Assembly (NCBI RefSeq): GCF_008642315.1
Contig: NZ_CP029192.1
Span: 2,294,001 to 2,358,000, forward strand
Length of the DNA: 64,000 nt
DNA from: Streptomyces venezuelae
Lineage (GTDB): Bacteria; Actinomycetota; Actinomycetes; Streptomycetales; Streptomycetaceae
Reading direction: 5' to 3'
The notes below the pieces were generated by a model. The model did not search any database, had not been told where the DNA came from, and saw only the letters and a list, made by a program, of their open reading frames with translations. How positions within the stretch are numbered: the first letter of the stretch is position 1; every line of letters begins with the position of its first letter. Shown here piece by piece: positions 1 through 8,585 of this stretch. Both the position numbers and the translations under genes were made by a program.

Positions 1-517
1 CCTCCGGGCGGCCGTTGTCGATGAAGTGCTCGACCTTCACCTCGATGAAGAGGGCGTCGGCGCGGACCGCGACGGGGCCCTCGGGGCCGCCGATGCGTCC
101 GGTGGCGGTCGAGTAGATCTTCCGCCCGGCGACGGCGGTGACCTCGGCCTCCAGGTGCAGCACGGTGCCCAGCGGAACGGGCCGCACGAAGTCGGTCTCC
201 AGGCGCCCGGTCACGGCGATCACGCGCAGCAGCCAGTTCAGCGAGCCCAGCGTCTCGTCGAGCGCGGTGGCGAGGACCCCGCCGTGGGCGAGGCCGGGGG
301 CGCCCTGATGGGCCTCGCGCACGGTGAACTCGGCGGTGACGGCCACGCCGTCGCCCGCCCGTGTCGCGAGGTGCAGTCCGTGTGCCTGGCCCTCGCCGCA
401 GCCGAAACAGTGCTCGTAGTGAGCACCGATGAGCTCACCGGGGGCGGGCGCGTCGGGGTGGCGGACGGGCGCTATGGCGTCGGCCGGGGGCGTCAGAGCT
501 GCTGATGTACCACTCAC
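1..517 (-). CDS. PaaI-type hotdog-fold thioesterase (3' end cut by window)
   Basis: Reading leftward from a GTG at 517, the frame stays open to the window edge (172 codons), so the C-terminus is missing. An N-terminal motif HCFGCGEGQAHGLHL is followed by AHGGVLATALDETLGSL, the helix and active-site segment of the PaaI/4-hydroxybenzoyl-CoA thioesterase hotdog family, which hydrolyses acyl-CoA thioesters in the cytoplasm. GGAGG lies about 14 nt before the GTG, a long spacing, so the start is likely but not certain. It diverges from the DUF3093 gene. The substrate cannot be told from sequence. Confidence 0.85.
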   Translation of the reverse strand, partial: MSGTSAALTPPADAIAPVRHPDAPAPGELIGAHYEHCFGCGEGQAHGLHLATRAGDGVAVTAEFTVREAHQGAPGLAHGGVLATALDETLGSLNWLLRVIAVTGRLETDFVRPVPLGTVLHLEAEVTAVAGRKIYSTATGRIGGPEGPVAVRADALFIEVKVEHFIDNGRPE

Positions 518-575
518 AGGCGCAGACCTTACCTCCGCGTCAGCGTGGTAACCGCACCGTGCCAAGCTTGGTTCC

Positions 576-1028
576 ATGCAGCCTTACGAAGAACGCCTGA
601 CCGCGCCCCGTTCGTGGTGGTTCGCCTCGGTCCTGGTGGGCGTGGCCATGGCCCTGATCCTGCTGCCGTTCGGCACGCTGCCGCTCCTGGGCGGCCTGGT
701 CGGCGGCACGGCCGTGGCGGCGGTCGTCACCAGCGCGTACGGCGCGGTGCGGATCCGGGTGGTGGCGGGCTCGCTGGTCGTCGGCGACGCGAAGATCCCG
801 GTGTCTGCGCTGGGCGACGCGGAGGTCCTGACCGGCGAGGAGACGCGCGCCTGGCGCTCGTACAAGGCGGACCCGCGCGCGTACATGCTGCTGCGTGCCT
901 ACATCCCCACGGCCCTGCGCGTGAACATCACGGATCCCGAGGATCCGACTCCGTACGTGTACGTCTCGACGCGGCACCCCGAGGAGCTGGCAGCGGCCCT
1001 CGACTCGGTGCGCCAGAGCGCCGCGTAG
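576..1028 (+). CDS. DUF3093 family membrane protein
   Basis: This 150-aa protein has two adjacent hydrophobic helices near the N-terminus (about residues 15-33 and 37-53), then a soluble domain containing GDAKIPVSALGDAEVL and a segment around YVYVSTRHPEELAAAL. That layout is the actinobacterial DUF3093 family, whose function is unknown; the C-terminal part looks like a small beta-rich, PH-like cytoplasmic domain. The gene is monocistronic, between the divergent thioesterase and the convergent EcsC-like gene, with a short hairpin at its 3' end. Confidence 0.85.
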   Translation: MQPYEERLTAPRSWWFASVLVGVAMALILLPFGTLPLLGGLVGGTAVAAVVTSAYGAVRIRVVAGSLVVGDAKIPVSALGDAEVLTGEETRAWRSYKADPRAYMLLRAYIPTALRVNITDPEDPTPYVYVSTRHPEELAAALDSVRQSAA

Positions 1029-1039
1029 GACCGCGCGGG

Positions 1040-1060
1040 GGGGCGCTGGCTCAGCGCCCC
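1040..1060. terminator. Short hairpin between convergent genes
   Basis: A perfect 9-bp stem (ggggcgctg / cagcgcccc) with a 3-nt loop lies just after the DUF3093 stop and overlaps the last codons of the convergent EcsC-like gene. It is GC-rich with no T-run, the usual form of Streptomyces terminators, but short. Confidence 0.4.
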
Positions 1061-1992
1061 AGCTCGCGGGGGATCTCCCCCATCCGCAGCGGGTTGTCCG
1101 GCTTCTCCAGGGGCGGCAGCTGGGGCAGCTCGCTCCACGGCACCTGGTTCTTGCTCAGGTCCTTGCGGATCCGGGCGGCCAGCTTCCGGGTGTCCCGGCG
1201 GTTCATGACCGCTCCGACCGCCGCACCGACCATGAAGGGCATCAGGTTCGGCAGGTTCCGGACCATCCGCTTCATGATCTGCTGGCGCAGCTCGCGCTTC
1301 ATCTGGCCGCCCAGGGCGGCGTTGAAGGTCGCGGGTTTGGTGACCTCGACGCCGCGCTCCTGCGACCAGGAGTTCAGGTAGGCGGTGCTGCGCTGCTTGA
1401 GGTTGCCTTCCGGCCGCAGGCCGTAGACCTCGTGGAGCTCGGCGATGAGCTTCAGTTCGATGGCGGCGACGCCGGTGATCTCCGCCGCGAGCTCGGCGGG
1501 CATCGCGGGCGGCACCGGCAGCATCGCGGCGGCGCCCACTCCCGCGCCCACGGTGGACGTGGCGTTGGCGGCGCCCGCGATGAGCTTGTCCGCGAGCTGT
1601 TCGGGGCCGAGGCCCGGGAACTGCTTGCGGAGGGTCGCGAGATCGCGGACCGGGATCCGCGGGGCGTTCTCGATGAGCCGGTCGGCGAGATATCCGATGC
1701 CGGCCTTGGCGCCGCGCCCGCCCTTGCGCACGCCTTCCTTCACCCCGTGCGTGACGGCGGCAACACGGCTGCCCCTGGACCCGGCCTCAGAGGCGTTCCT
1801 TGCGGTCCTGGGGGCCCTGTCGGCCGCCGTCGCGTCCGGCACCGCCTCAAGGGCGTTCGCCGGTTCGAGCGAGGCTGCTCCGTCTGCTGAAGAGCCTCGC
1901 CCGTCGTCACGTGCGCCGACGTCCGAGACGCCGGCTTCGTCCGCCCCGCGCTTGCGGAAGCGGCGCTTCCGGAACGGGGTCGAGCCAGTCAC
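1051..1992 (-). CDS. EcsC-like family protein
   Basis: This 313-aa protein starts at GTG 1992, 13 nt after the DUF4193 stop, so the two are probably co-transcribed. The first 80 residues are charged and low-complexity (KRRFRKRG and Ala/Asp stretches). The rest resembles the EcsC family: a conserved core around LADRLIENAPRIPVRDLATL, a small-residue hydrophobic segment (AAMLPVPPAMPAELAAEITG), and a C-terminal glycine-rich membrane-type stretch LMPFMVGAAVGAVMNRRDT. EcsC relatives are often encoded with ABC transporters, but no transporter is next to this one. No enzymatic function can be assigned. Confidence 0.75.
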   Translation of the reverse strand: MTGSTPFRKRRFRKRGADEAGVSDVGARDDGRGSSADGAASLEPANALEAVPDATAADRAPRTARNASEAGSRGSRVAAVTHGVKEGVRKGGRGAKAGIGYLADRLIENAPRIPVRDLATLRKQFPGLGPEQLADKLIAGAANATSTVGAGVGAAAMLPVPPAMPAELAAEITGVAAIELKLIAELHEVYGLRPEGNLKQRSTAYLNSWSQERGVEVTKPATFNAALGGQMKRELRQQIMKRMVRNLPNLMPFMVGAAVGAVMNRRDTRKLAARIRKDLSKNQVPWSELPQLPPLEKPDNPLRMGEIPRELGR

Positions 1993-2005
1993 GGCCGACC
2001 CCGCC

Positions 2006-2302
2006 TCAGTCGCAGTCGCGGCAGATCGGCTGGCCGTTCTTCTCCTTGGCCAGCTGGCTGCGGTGATGCACCAGGAAGCAGCTCATGCAGGTGAACTCGT
2101 CCTGCTGCTTCGGGAGCACGCGGACGGCGAGCTCCTCGTTGGAAAGATCGGCGCCGGGCAGCTCGAGGCCCTCGGCGGCCTCGAACTCGTCGACGTCGAC
2201 CGCTGAGGTCGACTTGTCGTTCCGCCGGGCCTTGAGTTCCTCGATGCTGTCCTCGTTGACGTCATCGTCGGTCTTACGTGGGGTGTCGTAGTCCGTTGCC
2301 AT
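2006..2302 (-). CDS. DUF4193 family zinc-ribbon-like protein
   Basis: This 98-aa acidic protein ends in CMSCFLVHHRSQL followed by CRDCD: two CxxC knuckles separated by about 20 residues, a clear zinc-ribbon arrangement. The N-terminal half (ATDYDTPRK and SIEELKARR) matches DUF4193, a small family highly conserved in actinobacteria with unknown function; actinobacterial DUF4193 proteins are sometimes compared to RNA-polymerase-associated factors, but nothing here proves that. It leads a likely two-gene unit with the EcsC-like gene. Confidence 0.9.
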   Translation of the reverse strand: MATDYDTPRKTDDDVNEDSIEELKARRNDKSTSAVDVDEFEAAEGLELPGADLSNEELAVRVLPKQQDEFTCMSCFLVHHRSQLAKEKNGQPICRDCD

Positions 2303-2696
2303 GTCGCTCTCCCCCTCTGGGTGTCTGCGGGTGTCTCCAGCGCACGTAACGCGTGAGAGGCCGGACTTGTGCCCGACCTGAGGCGGAGATTTTGCCTCAC
2401 ATCAAGGTCTGTTACTCAATCGACACCCAACCGCACCTCTGAAGAGGCGTTCTGTTGGATGGCGATCGGGACCGTACACGGTCCTCGTACTGCGCTTCAC
2501 GGGCGCCACCCCGTGTACTTCCCGTGATCAAGACTCCCGAAAACCCGGATTTTCCCGGCTTTCCGACGACTTTCACGATCACAGAGAGTAGATGGCCGAA
2601 AAATCGCCTCTGTGATCGATCGCACACATCATCCCCGGGGTCCACCCCTGGAAATTCCGCTCAAAGCGAACACGTCAGCGCGTCTGCGGCCGCTTC
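2303..2696. other. Intergenic region between cutS and the DUF4193 gene
   Basis: This 394-nt gap holds the promoter region of the DUF4193 gene and the end of the cutRS transcript. The only clear structure is a perfect 10-bp inverted repeat, gatcacagag at 2577-2586 and ctctgtgatc at 2608-2617, separated by 21 nt. It could be a loose terminator for cutRS or a protein-binding site. No gene was found in it. Confidence 0.5.
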
Positions 2697-3944
2697 TCAG
2701 AGAGGCAAGGTGACTCGCATCACGAGCCCTCCCCCCTCACGCGGCTCCGCGATGATACGGCCCCCGTGGGCCCGCGCCACCGACCGGGCGATCGACAGGC
2801 CGAGACCCACGCCCTTGTCGCTGCCCGTCCGCTCCGTACGCAGCCTCCGGAACGGCTCGAAGAGGTTGTCGATCTCGTACGCGGGCACCACGGGGCCCGT
2901 GTTCGACACCACCAGGACCGCCTGACCGTGCTGAGCCTCCGTGGTGACCTCGACCCAGCCCTCGTCATGCACGTTGTACCTGACGGCGTTCTGAACGAGG
3001 TTCAGGGCGATCCGCTCCAGGAGGACGCCGTTGCCCTGCACGACGGCCAGACCGCGCTCCCCGCGGATCTCCACGCCCTTCGCGTCGGCCTCGGCCCGCA
3101 CCTGGTCGACGGCGCGATTGGCCACCTCGGCGAGGTCGACCGGTTTCCGCTCCACGATCTGGTTGTCGCTGCGGGCGAGCAGCAACAGGCCCTCGACGAG
3201 CTGCTCGCTGCGCTCGTTGGTGGCGAGCAGCGTCTTGCCGAGCTGGTGGAGCTCCGGTGGCGCCCCGGGATCGGAGAGATGCACCTCCAGGAGCGTGCGG
3301 TTGATCGCCAGGGGCGTGCGCAACTCGTGCGAGGCGTTGCCGACGAACCGCTGCTGGGCGGTGAAGGCCCGCTCCAGGCGGTCCAGCATCTCGTCGAAGG
3401 TGTCCGAGAGCTCCTTCAGCTCGTCGTCCGGGCCGTCCAACTCGATGCGGCGGGACAGGTCCGTGCCGGCCACCCGGCGCGCGGTGCGCGTGATGCGGCC
3501 GAGCGGCGAGAGCACGCGGCCCGCCATCGCGTACCCGAAGGCGAAGGCGATCACGGCGAGGCCGAGCAGGGCGAGCAGCGAGCGGCTCAGCAGGTTGTCG
3601 AGCGCATTCTGACGCATGCGGTTGACGCACTCGTTGAGGGCGGCGTTGAGCTGCGTCTCGGTGGGGTGCTCAGGGAGCCCCTGGAAGTTGGTACAGGTGC
3701 TGCTGCTGACCGAAGACCTGCCCGTGACCCTGAACGGCAGGTCACTGCCCACGTTCAGGGCCTGGGCGGCGAGCAGGTAGATGATCGAGAGCAGCAGGAT
3801 GCCCGCGATCAGGAACATGCCGCCGTAGAGCAGCGTGAGCCGTATGCGGATGGTCGGGCGCAGCCAGGGGAACGGCGGCTCGGCCTTCCTCGGGTCCCAC
3901 GTCGGCTTCGGAGGCGCGGCTGGCGGCGCCGGGGTCGCGGCCAC
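2697..3944 (-). CDS. cutS: Sensor histidine kinase CutS
   Basis: This 415-aa kinase has a first membrane helix at about residues 38-62, a short extracytoplasmic domain of roughly 50 residues, a second helix near 115-140, a HAMP domain, an H-box (FVGNASHELRTPLA), and N, G1 and G2 boxes (LVQNAVRYN, GVGLGLSI) of the HATPase. The sensor domain has exactly two cysteines, at residues 84 and 106. It is 6 nt downstream of cutR in one transcript. The short two-Cys sensor, the partner and the neighbours (DUF4193, inositol monophosphatase, ferrochelatase) match the conserved Streptomyces CutS, linked in recent work to sensing disulfide status of extracellular proteins. Confidence 0.9.
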   Translation of the reverse strand: MAATPAPPAAPPKPTWDPRKAEPPFPWLRPTIRIRLTLLYGGMFLIAGILLLSIIYLLAAQALNVGSDLPFRVTGRSSVSSSTCTNFQGLPEHPTETQLNAALNECVNRMRQNALDNLLSRSLLALLGLAVIAFAFGYAMAGRVLSPLGRITRTARRVAGTDLSRRIELDGPDDELKELSDTFDEMLDRLERAFTAQQRFVGNASHELRTPLAINRTLLEVHLSDPGAPPELHQLGKTLLATNERSEQLVEGLLLLARSDNQIVERKPVDLAEVANRAVDQVRAEADAKGVEIRGERGLAVVQGNGVLLERIALNLVQNAVRYNVHDEGWVEVTTEAQHGQAVLVVSNTGPVVPAYEIDNLFEPFRRLRTERTGSDKGVGLGLSIARSVARAHGGRIIAEPREGGGLVMRVTLPL

Positions 3945-3950
3945 CGCCGG

Positions 3951-4604
3951 TCAGATCCGGTAGCCGGAGCCCGGCACCGTCACGATGACGGCGGGTTCAC
4001 CGAGCTTGCGGCGCAGAGTCATGACGGTCACCCGGACGACGTTGGTGAACGGGTCCGTGTTCTCGTCCCAGGCCTTCTCCAGGAGCTGCTCCGCGGAGAC
4101 GACCGCGCCCTCGCTGCGCAGCAGCACTTCGAGTACGGCGAACTCCTTGGGGGCAAGCTGGATCTCCTTGCCCTCGCGGAAGACCTCGCGGCGGTTCGGG
4201 TCGAGCTTGATCCCGGCGCGCTCCAGGACGGGCGGCAGCGGCACGCTGGTGCGCCGTCCGAGGGCACGCACGCGTGCCGTGAGCTCGCTGAACGCGAAGG
4301 GCTTGGGGAGGTAGTCGTCCGCGCCGATCTCCAGGCCCTCGACACGGTCGCTGACGTCGCCCGACGCGGTGAGCATCAGGACGCGGGTCGGCATGCCGAG
4401 CTCGACGATCTTGCGGCAGACGTCGTCGCCGTGGACGAGCGGGAGGTCCCGGTCGAGCACCACCACGTCGTAGTCGTTGACGCCGATGCGCTCCAGGGCG
4501 GCCGCTCCGTCGTACACGACGTCGACGGCCATGGCCTCCCGGCGCAGTCCGGTGGCCACCGCATCGGCGAGCAGCTGCTCGTCCTCGACGACGAGTACGC
4601 GCAC
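3951..4604 (-). CDS. cutR: OmpR-family response regulator CutR
   Basis: The 217-aa protein starts at GTG 4604 (VRVLVVEDEQ), chosen because AGGAAGGA lies 7 nt upstream and because longer frames to the left of the receiver domain have no family support. The receiver has the acidic pair ED, the phospho-acceptor in VVVLDRDLP, and LMLTASG and LPKPFAF; the C-terminal OmpR winged helix ends in VTVPGSGYRI. It is the DNA-binding partner of CutS, encoded first in the two-gene operon. Confidence 0.92.
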   Translation of the reverse strand: MRVLVVEDEQLLADAVATGLRREAMAVDVVYDGAAALERIGVNDYDVVVLDRDLPLVHGDDVCRKIVELGMPTRVLMLTASGDVSDRVEGLEIGADDYLPKPFAFSELTARVRALGRRTSVPLPPVLERAGIKLDPNRREVFREGKEIQLAPKEFAVLEVLLRSEGAVVSAEQLLEKAWDENTDPFTNVVRVTVMTLRRKLGEPAVIVTVPGSGYRI

Positions 4605-4916
4605 GTCGCTGTCCTTCCTCTGTGCCCCTGCGGGCAGGTCTGTCTTGGGGTAGGCCTCCATCCTGCCCCTTTCGGCCATAAACCGGCTGTAAGGCGGCCT
4701 GTCGGCGTGATCGGGCCACGGGAATGCCGGATTTTCTCGGGCGGTTGAGGTTTCTGCGGAAGGGAGCCAGGGGAGGACGGCCTTACACCCGCGATCACGC
4801 TTTGTATGTGGCGCGCCACGAACCGCTTTCCCAGAGCGGCTTGAGACGTGATCGCCCCTTCTTTGAGGGCACACCCCCGTGCCATCGACCCACGACCCAG
4901 CCGAGGGGGCGCAACC
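4605..4916. other. Divergent promoter region cutR / small gene
   Basis: This 312-nt gap separates cutR from the divergent 57-aa gene, so it must hold both promoters and probably any CutR autoregulatory site. No convincing -10/-35 pair, palindrome or additional gene was recognised by eye. Confidence 0.5.
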
Positions 4917-5090
4917 ATGGACGCATTCACCGCAGGTCTTCTGCAGCGCATAAAGGCCACGGAGTCCGACCTCACGATGGCCCGTGAGACGGGAGACGAC
5001 TTCCTTGCCGAGGTCGAGCTGGCGGAGCTGGAAGATCTCCACCGCCTGGCCGCAGAGCACGGCGTCGAGGTGGGCGCACTCCACGCCTGA
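4917..5090 (+). CDS. Conserved small protein, 57 aa
   Basis: ATG 4917 is preceded by GAGGGGGC (about 7 nt), giving a 57-residue soluble, acidic, mostly alpha-helical protein (MDAFTAGLLQRIKATESDL ... ELAELEDLHRLAAEHGV). It has no membrane segment, cysteine or recognisable domain. A perfect 19-bp terminator follows closely. A similar small gene sits at this place next to cutR in other streptomycetes as far as I recall. Function unknown. Confidence 0.75.
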   Translation: MDAFTAGLLQRIKATESDLTMARETGDDFLAEVELAELEDLHRLAAEHGVEVGALHA

Positions 5091-5110
5091 CCGAGCCCCG
5101 CACATCTGAA

Positions 5111-5153
5111 CGGAAGGGCCCCGACACCTGCATGAGGTGTCGGGGCCCTTCCG
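5111..5153. terminator. Perfect 19-bp hairpin terminator
   Basis: Arms at 5111-5129 and 5135-5153 are perfectly complementary with a 5-nt loop (gcatg). It lies between the convergent 57-aa gene and the inositol monophosphatase gene and probably serves both. Confidence 0.85.
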
Positions 5154-5201
5154 TCTGCCCGGACGTGGGTGCTCCGGTCCGCCCACGCGGGCGCGGACCT
5201 C

Positions 5202-6035
5202 TCAGTCGTGCCAGGCGCCGAGGTCCTCCAGGAGGCCCTGGAGCGTCTCGAAGAGGACGGGCGGGGCGGCGACGCTCAACTCGCTCGAAAGGGGCTCTCC
5301 GGGGCGGCCACCGGTCAGGGCGCCCGCTTCCCGCGCGACGAGGTCGCCCGCCGCGAAGTCCCACGGGTTGAGCCCCCGCTCGTAGTACGCGTCGAGCCGG
5401 CCCACAGCGACGTCGCACAGGTCGATGGCGGCCGATCCGGCGCGCCGGATGTCGCGGACCCGCGGGATCAGGTGGCGGGCCACCTCGGCCTGCTGGGCGC
5501 GGCGCTCGGCGATGTACCCGAAGCCGGTGCCGACCAGGGCCTGGTCGAGTGAGGGGGCGGGGCGCACGCGCGCGGGCAGGTCGTTGACGTGGGCGCCCTC
5601 GCCGAGGACCGCGCGGTACGTCTCGCCGCGCATCGGGGCGTGGACGACCCCGACGAGTGTCTCGCCGTCCTTGCGGGCGGCGATGGACACGGACCAGTCG
5701 GGGCGGCCGTAGAGGTAGTTGACGGTGCCGTCGATGGGGTCGACGACCCACTGGACGCCGCTGGTCCCCTCGGAGCTGGCGCCCTCTTCGCCGAGGACGC
5801 CGTCGGCGGGCCTGCGCTCCGCGAGGAAGTCGGTGATCAGCTTCTCGGAGGCGATGTCCATCTCCGTGACGACGTCGACGGCGCTGGACTTGGTGGCGGC
5901 CACGCCGAGGTCGTCGGGGCGTCCGTCGCGCAGGAAGGTTCCCGCGCGGTGTGCGGCCTCCAGGGCGACGGCGAGGAGTTCGGCCTTGAGGCCGGTCGGG
6001 TCGGCCGATTCGTTCACGTCGGTCACGTCGGTCAC
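5202..6035 (-). CDS. Inositol monophosphatase family protein
   Basis: This 277-aa protein carries the metal-binding signatures of the Mg2+-dependent IMPase/SuhB superfamily: GEEGASSEG, VVDPIDGTVNYLYGRPDWSVSIA and, near the C-terminus, GLNPWDFAAGDLVAREAG. It should hydrolyse a phosphate monoester such as inositol-1-phosphate or histidinol phosphate; the exact substrate is not visible. GTG 6035 is preceded by AAGGA (7 nt), and this Shine-Dalgarno overlaps the hemH stop region, so it is translated from the hemH transcript 10 nt downstream. Confidence 0.9.
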   Translation of the reverse strand: MTDVTDVNESADPTGLKAELLAVALEAAHRAGTFLRDGRPDDLGVAATKSSAVDVVTEMDIASEKLITDFLAERRPADGVLGEEGASSEGTSGVQWVVDPIDGTVNYLYGRPDWSVSIAARKDGETLVGVVHAPMRGETYRAVLGEGAHVNDLPARVRPAPSLDQALVGTGFGYIAERRAQQAEVARHLIPRVRDIRRAGSAAIDLCDVAVGRLDAYYERGLNPWDFAAGDLVAREAGALTGGRPGEPLSSELSVAAPPVLFETLQGLLEDLGAWHD

Positions 6036-6045
6036 GGGAGGGTCC

Positions 6046-7173
6046 TTACGCGTACGGGCTGTCGGCGCCCGCGGCGGCGGGCTTCGGGGTGCGGGCGGGG
6101 CAGCAGCCGACCGGGCAGAGGTCGTGGCTCGCGCCGAGGGAGCCCAGGGCGCAGGGGTTCACGGGCGTGCCGCTCTCGGCGGCGGCACGCTCCAGGACCA
6201 GGTCCCGGATCGCGGCGGCGAAGCGCGGGTCGGCCCCGACCGTCGCCGAGCGCCGGACCGGGAGACCGAGCTCCGCCGCCTTGGCCTCGGCCTCGGTGTC
6301 CAGGTCGTACAGGACCTCCATGTGGTCCGACACGAAGCCGATGGGGACCATGACCACGGCCGGGACCCCGGCGCCGTGCCGCTCCTCCAGGTGGTCGCAG
6401 ATGTCGGGCTCCAGCCACGGGATGTGGGGGGCGCCGCTGCGGGACTGGTAGACGAGCTGCCAGGGGTGCTCGGTGCCGGTCTCCTCGTGGACGACGTCGG
6501 CGATGAGGCGGGCCACGTCGAGGTGCTCCTTGACGTACGCACCGCCGTCGCCGTGGTCCTCGACGGGGCCGGAGGTGTCCGCCGCCGCGTTCGGGATCGA
6601 GTGCGTGGTGAACGCGAGGTGCGCGCCTTCCCGGACGTCGTCGGGGAGGTCGGCCAGGGACTTCAGGACTCCGTCGATCATGGGACGTACGAAGCCGGGG
6701 TGGTTGAAGTAATGCCTGAGCTTGTCGACCTTCGGCAGCTCAAGGCCCTCGGACTCCAGGACGGCGAGGGAGTCGGCGAGGTTCTCGCGGTACTGACGGC
6801 AGCCCGAGTACGAGGCGTACGCACTGGTGGCGAGGGTGAGGATGCGGCGGTGGCCGTCGGTGACCATCTCGCGCAGGGTGTCGGTCAGGTAGGGCGCCCA
6901 GTTGCGGTTGCCCCAGTAGACCGGCAGGTCCAGGCCGTGCTCCGCGAAGTCCTTGCGCAGGGCGTCGAGCAGGGCGCGGTTCTGGTCGTTGATGGGGCTG
7001 ACCCCGCCGAACAGGAAGTAGTGCTGCCCCACCTCCTTGAGCCGCTCCTTGGGGATGCCGCGCCCGCGTGTCACGTTCTCCAGGAACGGGACGACGTCGT
7101 CCGGGCCTTCGGGGCCGCCGAACGAGAGCAGCAGCAGGGCGTCATACGGAGTGGGATCCAGCGCATCGGACAT
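6046..7173 (-). CDS. hemH: Ferrochelatase (coproporphyrin-type) HemH/CpfC
   Basis: This 375-aa protein starts [35 protein letters not shown] and LAFTTHSIP are ferrochelatase motifs. The C-terminus has four cysteines ([18 protein letters not shown]), the cluster-binding tail typical of actinobacterial [2Fe-2S] ferrochelatases. In actinobacteria this enzyme inserts Fe2+ into coproporphyrin III, so it is the CpfC type. An in-frame ATG at 7203 has a GGAGG 11 nt upstream and would add ten residues; the start at 7173 is preferred from family alignment but not proven. It leads an operon with the IMPase gene. Confidence 0.93.
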   Translation of the reverse strand: MSDALDPTPYDALLLLSFGGPEGPDDVVPFLENVTRGRGIPKERLKEVGQHYFLFGGVSPINDQNRALLDALRKDFAEHGLDLPVYWGNRNWAPYLTDTLREMVTDGHRRILTLATSAYASYSGCRQYRENLADSLAVLESEGLELPKVDKLRHYFNHPGFVRPMIDGVLKSLADLPDDVREGAHLAFTTHSIPNAAADTSGPVEDHGDGGAYVKEHLDVARLIADVVHEETGTEHPWQLVYQSRSGAPHIPWLEPDICDHLEERHGAGVPAVVMVPIGFVSDHMEVLYDLDTEAEAKAAELGLPVRRSATVGADPRFAAAIRDLVLERAAAESGTPVNPCALGSLGASHDLCPVGCCPARTPKPAAAGADSPYA

Positions 7174-7340
7174 GCATCCGATCCTGCCACCCGCCACTGA
7201 CATGCGGAAAACGGCCTCCGCCGACCGGAAGAATCACGGTGCGCCCGGCCCCGCGGGAGCCGTAAGCTGTATCGGCCATCTTCATGCCTTACCGGGGCCC
7301 CTCCTCGCGGGATCCGCCCCGGCGTTTCAGCGGAGTCCAC

Positions 7341-8585
7341 GTGCCAAGCCCCTACCGCGCCATCTTCGCCGCCCCCGGCACCAAGGCGTTCTCCACCGCC
7401 GGATTCCTCGGCCGCATGCCGCTGTCGATGATGGGCATCGGCATCGTGACCATGGTGTCCCAGCTGACCGGGAGGTACGGCCTCGCGGGCGCCCTGTCGG
7501 CGACCGTGGCGCTCTCCGCGGCCGCGATCGGGCCGCAGATCTCCCGGCTCGTCGACCGCTACGGCCAGCGCCGGGTGCTGCGCCCCGCGACGCTCGTGTC
7601 CCTGGCCGCGGTCGCGGGGCTGCTGCTCTGCGCGAAGTTCGAGACGGCCGACTGGACGCTGTTCGTCTTCGCCGCGCTGGTCGGCTGCGTGCCGAGCGTG
7701 GGCTCGATGATCCGGGCGCGCTGGGCCGTCCTGTACCGCGGCACCCCGCAGCTCCACACCGCGTACTCCTTCGAGTCGGTGGTGGACGAGGTCTGCTTCA
7801 TCTTCGGGCCGATCATCTCGATCGGGCTCTCCACGGTGTGGTTCCCCGAGGCCGGGCCGCTGCTCGCGGGCGCCTTCCTCGCCGTCGGCGTCTTCTGGCT
7901 GACGGCGCAGCGGGACACCGAACCGGTGCCGCACCCGCGCGAGCACCACACCAAGGAGTCGGCGCTCCGCAGCGGGGGCCTCCAGGTGCTGGTCGCCACG
8001 TTCGTCGCGACCGGCGCGATCTTCGGGTCGATCGACGTGGTGACCGTGGCGTACGCGGAGGACCAGGGCCACAAGTCCGCGGCGAGCCTGGTCCTCGCCG
8101 TCTACGCGCTCGGCTCCTGTGTGGCCGGCGCGGCCTTCGGGCTCGTGCACTTCAAGGGGGCGCCCGCCCCCAGGTGGCTGCTGGGTGTCTGTGCGATGGC
8201 CGTGAGTATGATCCCGCTGCAACTGGTCGGGAACCTGCTGTTTCTGGCCGTGGCGCTGTTCGTGGCGGGCCTCTCCATCGCGCCGACGATGATCACGACG
8301 ATGGCCCTCGTCGAGCAGCACGTACCACGCGCGAAACTGACCGAAGGCATGACGTGGGTGAGCACGGGACTCGCGGTCGGCGTCGCGCTCGGCTCCTCCG
8401 CGGCCGGCTGGGTCATCGACGCCGCGGGGTCGGGGGCCGGGTACGGGGTACCGGGGATCTCCGGAGCCGTCGCGGCCGCGGTCGGATTCCTGGGGTATCG
8501 CCGGCTGAAGCGGCCGGTTCCGCAACGGGGAGGGTCCCATGAGCACGGGCACGGGCAGCGGGAAGAGCACAGCGACGTGGCGTAA
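7341..8585 (+). CDS. MFS transporter
   Basis: GTG 7341 with GGAG 5 nt upstream begins a 414-aa hydrophobic protein with about twelve predicted helices. The loop SRLVDRYGQRRVLRPATLVSL between helices 2 and 3 is the MFS signature (DRxGRR type). The C-terminal tail is hydrophilic (HEHGHGQREEHSDVA). The family includes exporters of small molecules; the substrate is unknown. Its last 47 nt overlap the start of the downstream FAD oxidase gene, so the two are almost certainly translated from one message. Confidence 0.88.
   Translation: MPSPYRAIFAAPGTKAFSTAGFLGRMPLSMMGIGIVTMVSQLTGRYGLAGALSATVALSAAAIGPQISRLVDRYGQRRVLRPATLVSLAAVAGLLLCAKFETADWTLFVFAALVGCVPSVGSMIRARWAVLYRGTPQLHTAYSFESVVDEVCFIFGPIISIGLSTVWFPEAGPLLAGAFLAVGVFWLTAQRDTEPVPHPREHHTKESALRSGGLQVLVATFVATGAIFGSIDVVTVAYAEDQGHKSAASLVLAVYALGSCVAGAAFGLVHFKGAPAPRWLLGVCAMAVSMIPLQLVGNLLFLAVALFVAGLSIAPTMITTMALVEQHVPRAKLTEGMTWVSTGLAVGVALGSSAAGWVIDAAGSGAGYGVPGISGAVAAAVGFLGYRRLKRPVPQRGGSHEHGHGQREEHSDVA

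Noticed and set aside
2766..4748. A very long plus-strand open frame across cutS and cutR
   Set aside because: It is antisense to both genes. Its protein is rich in Arg/Gly/Leu/Val with no domain. High GC at codon position 3 opens such frames; cutS and cutR explain the region.
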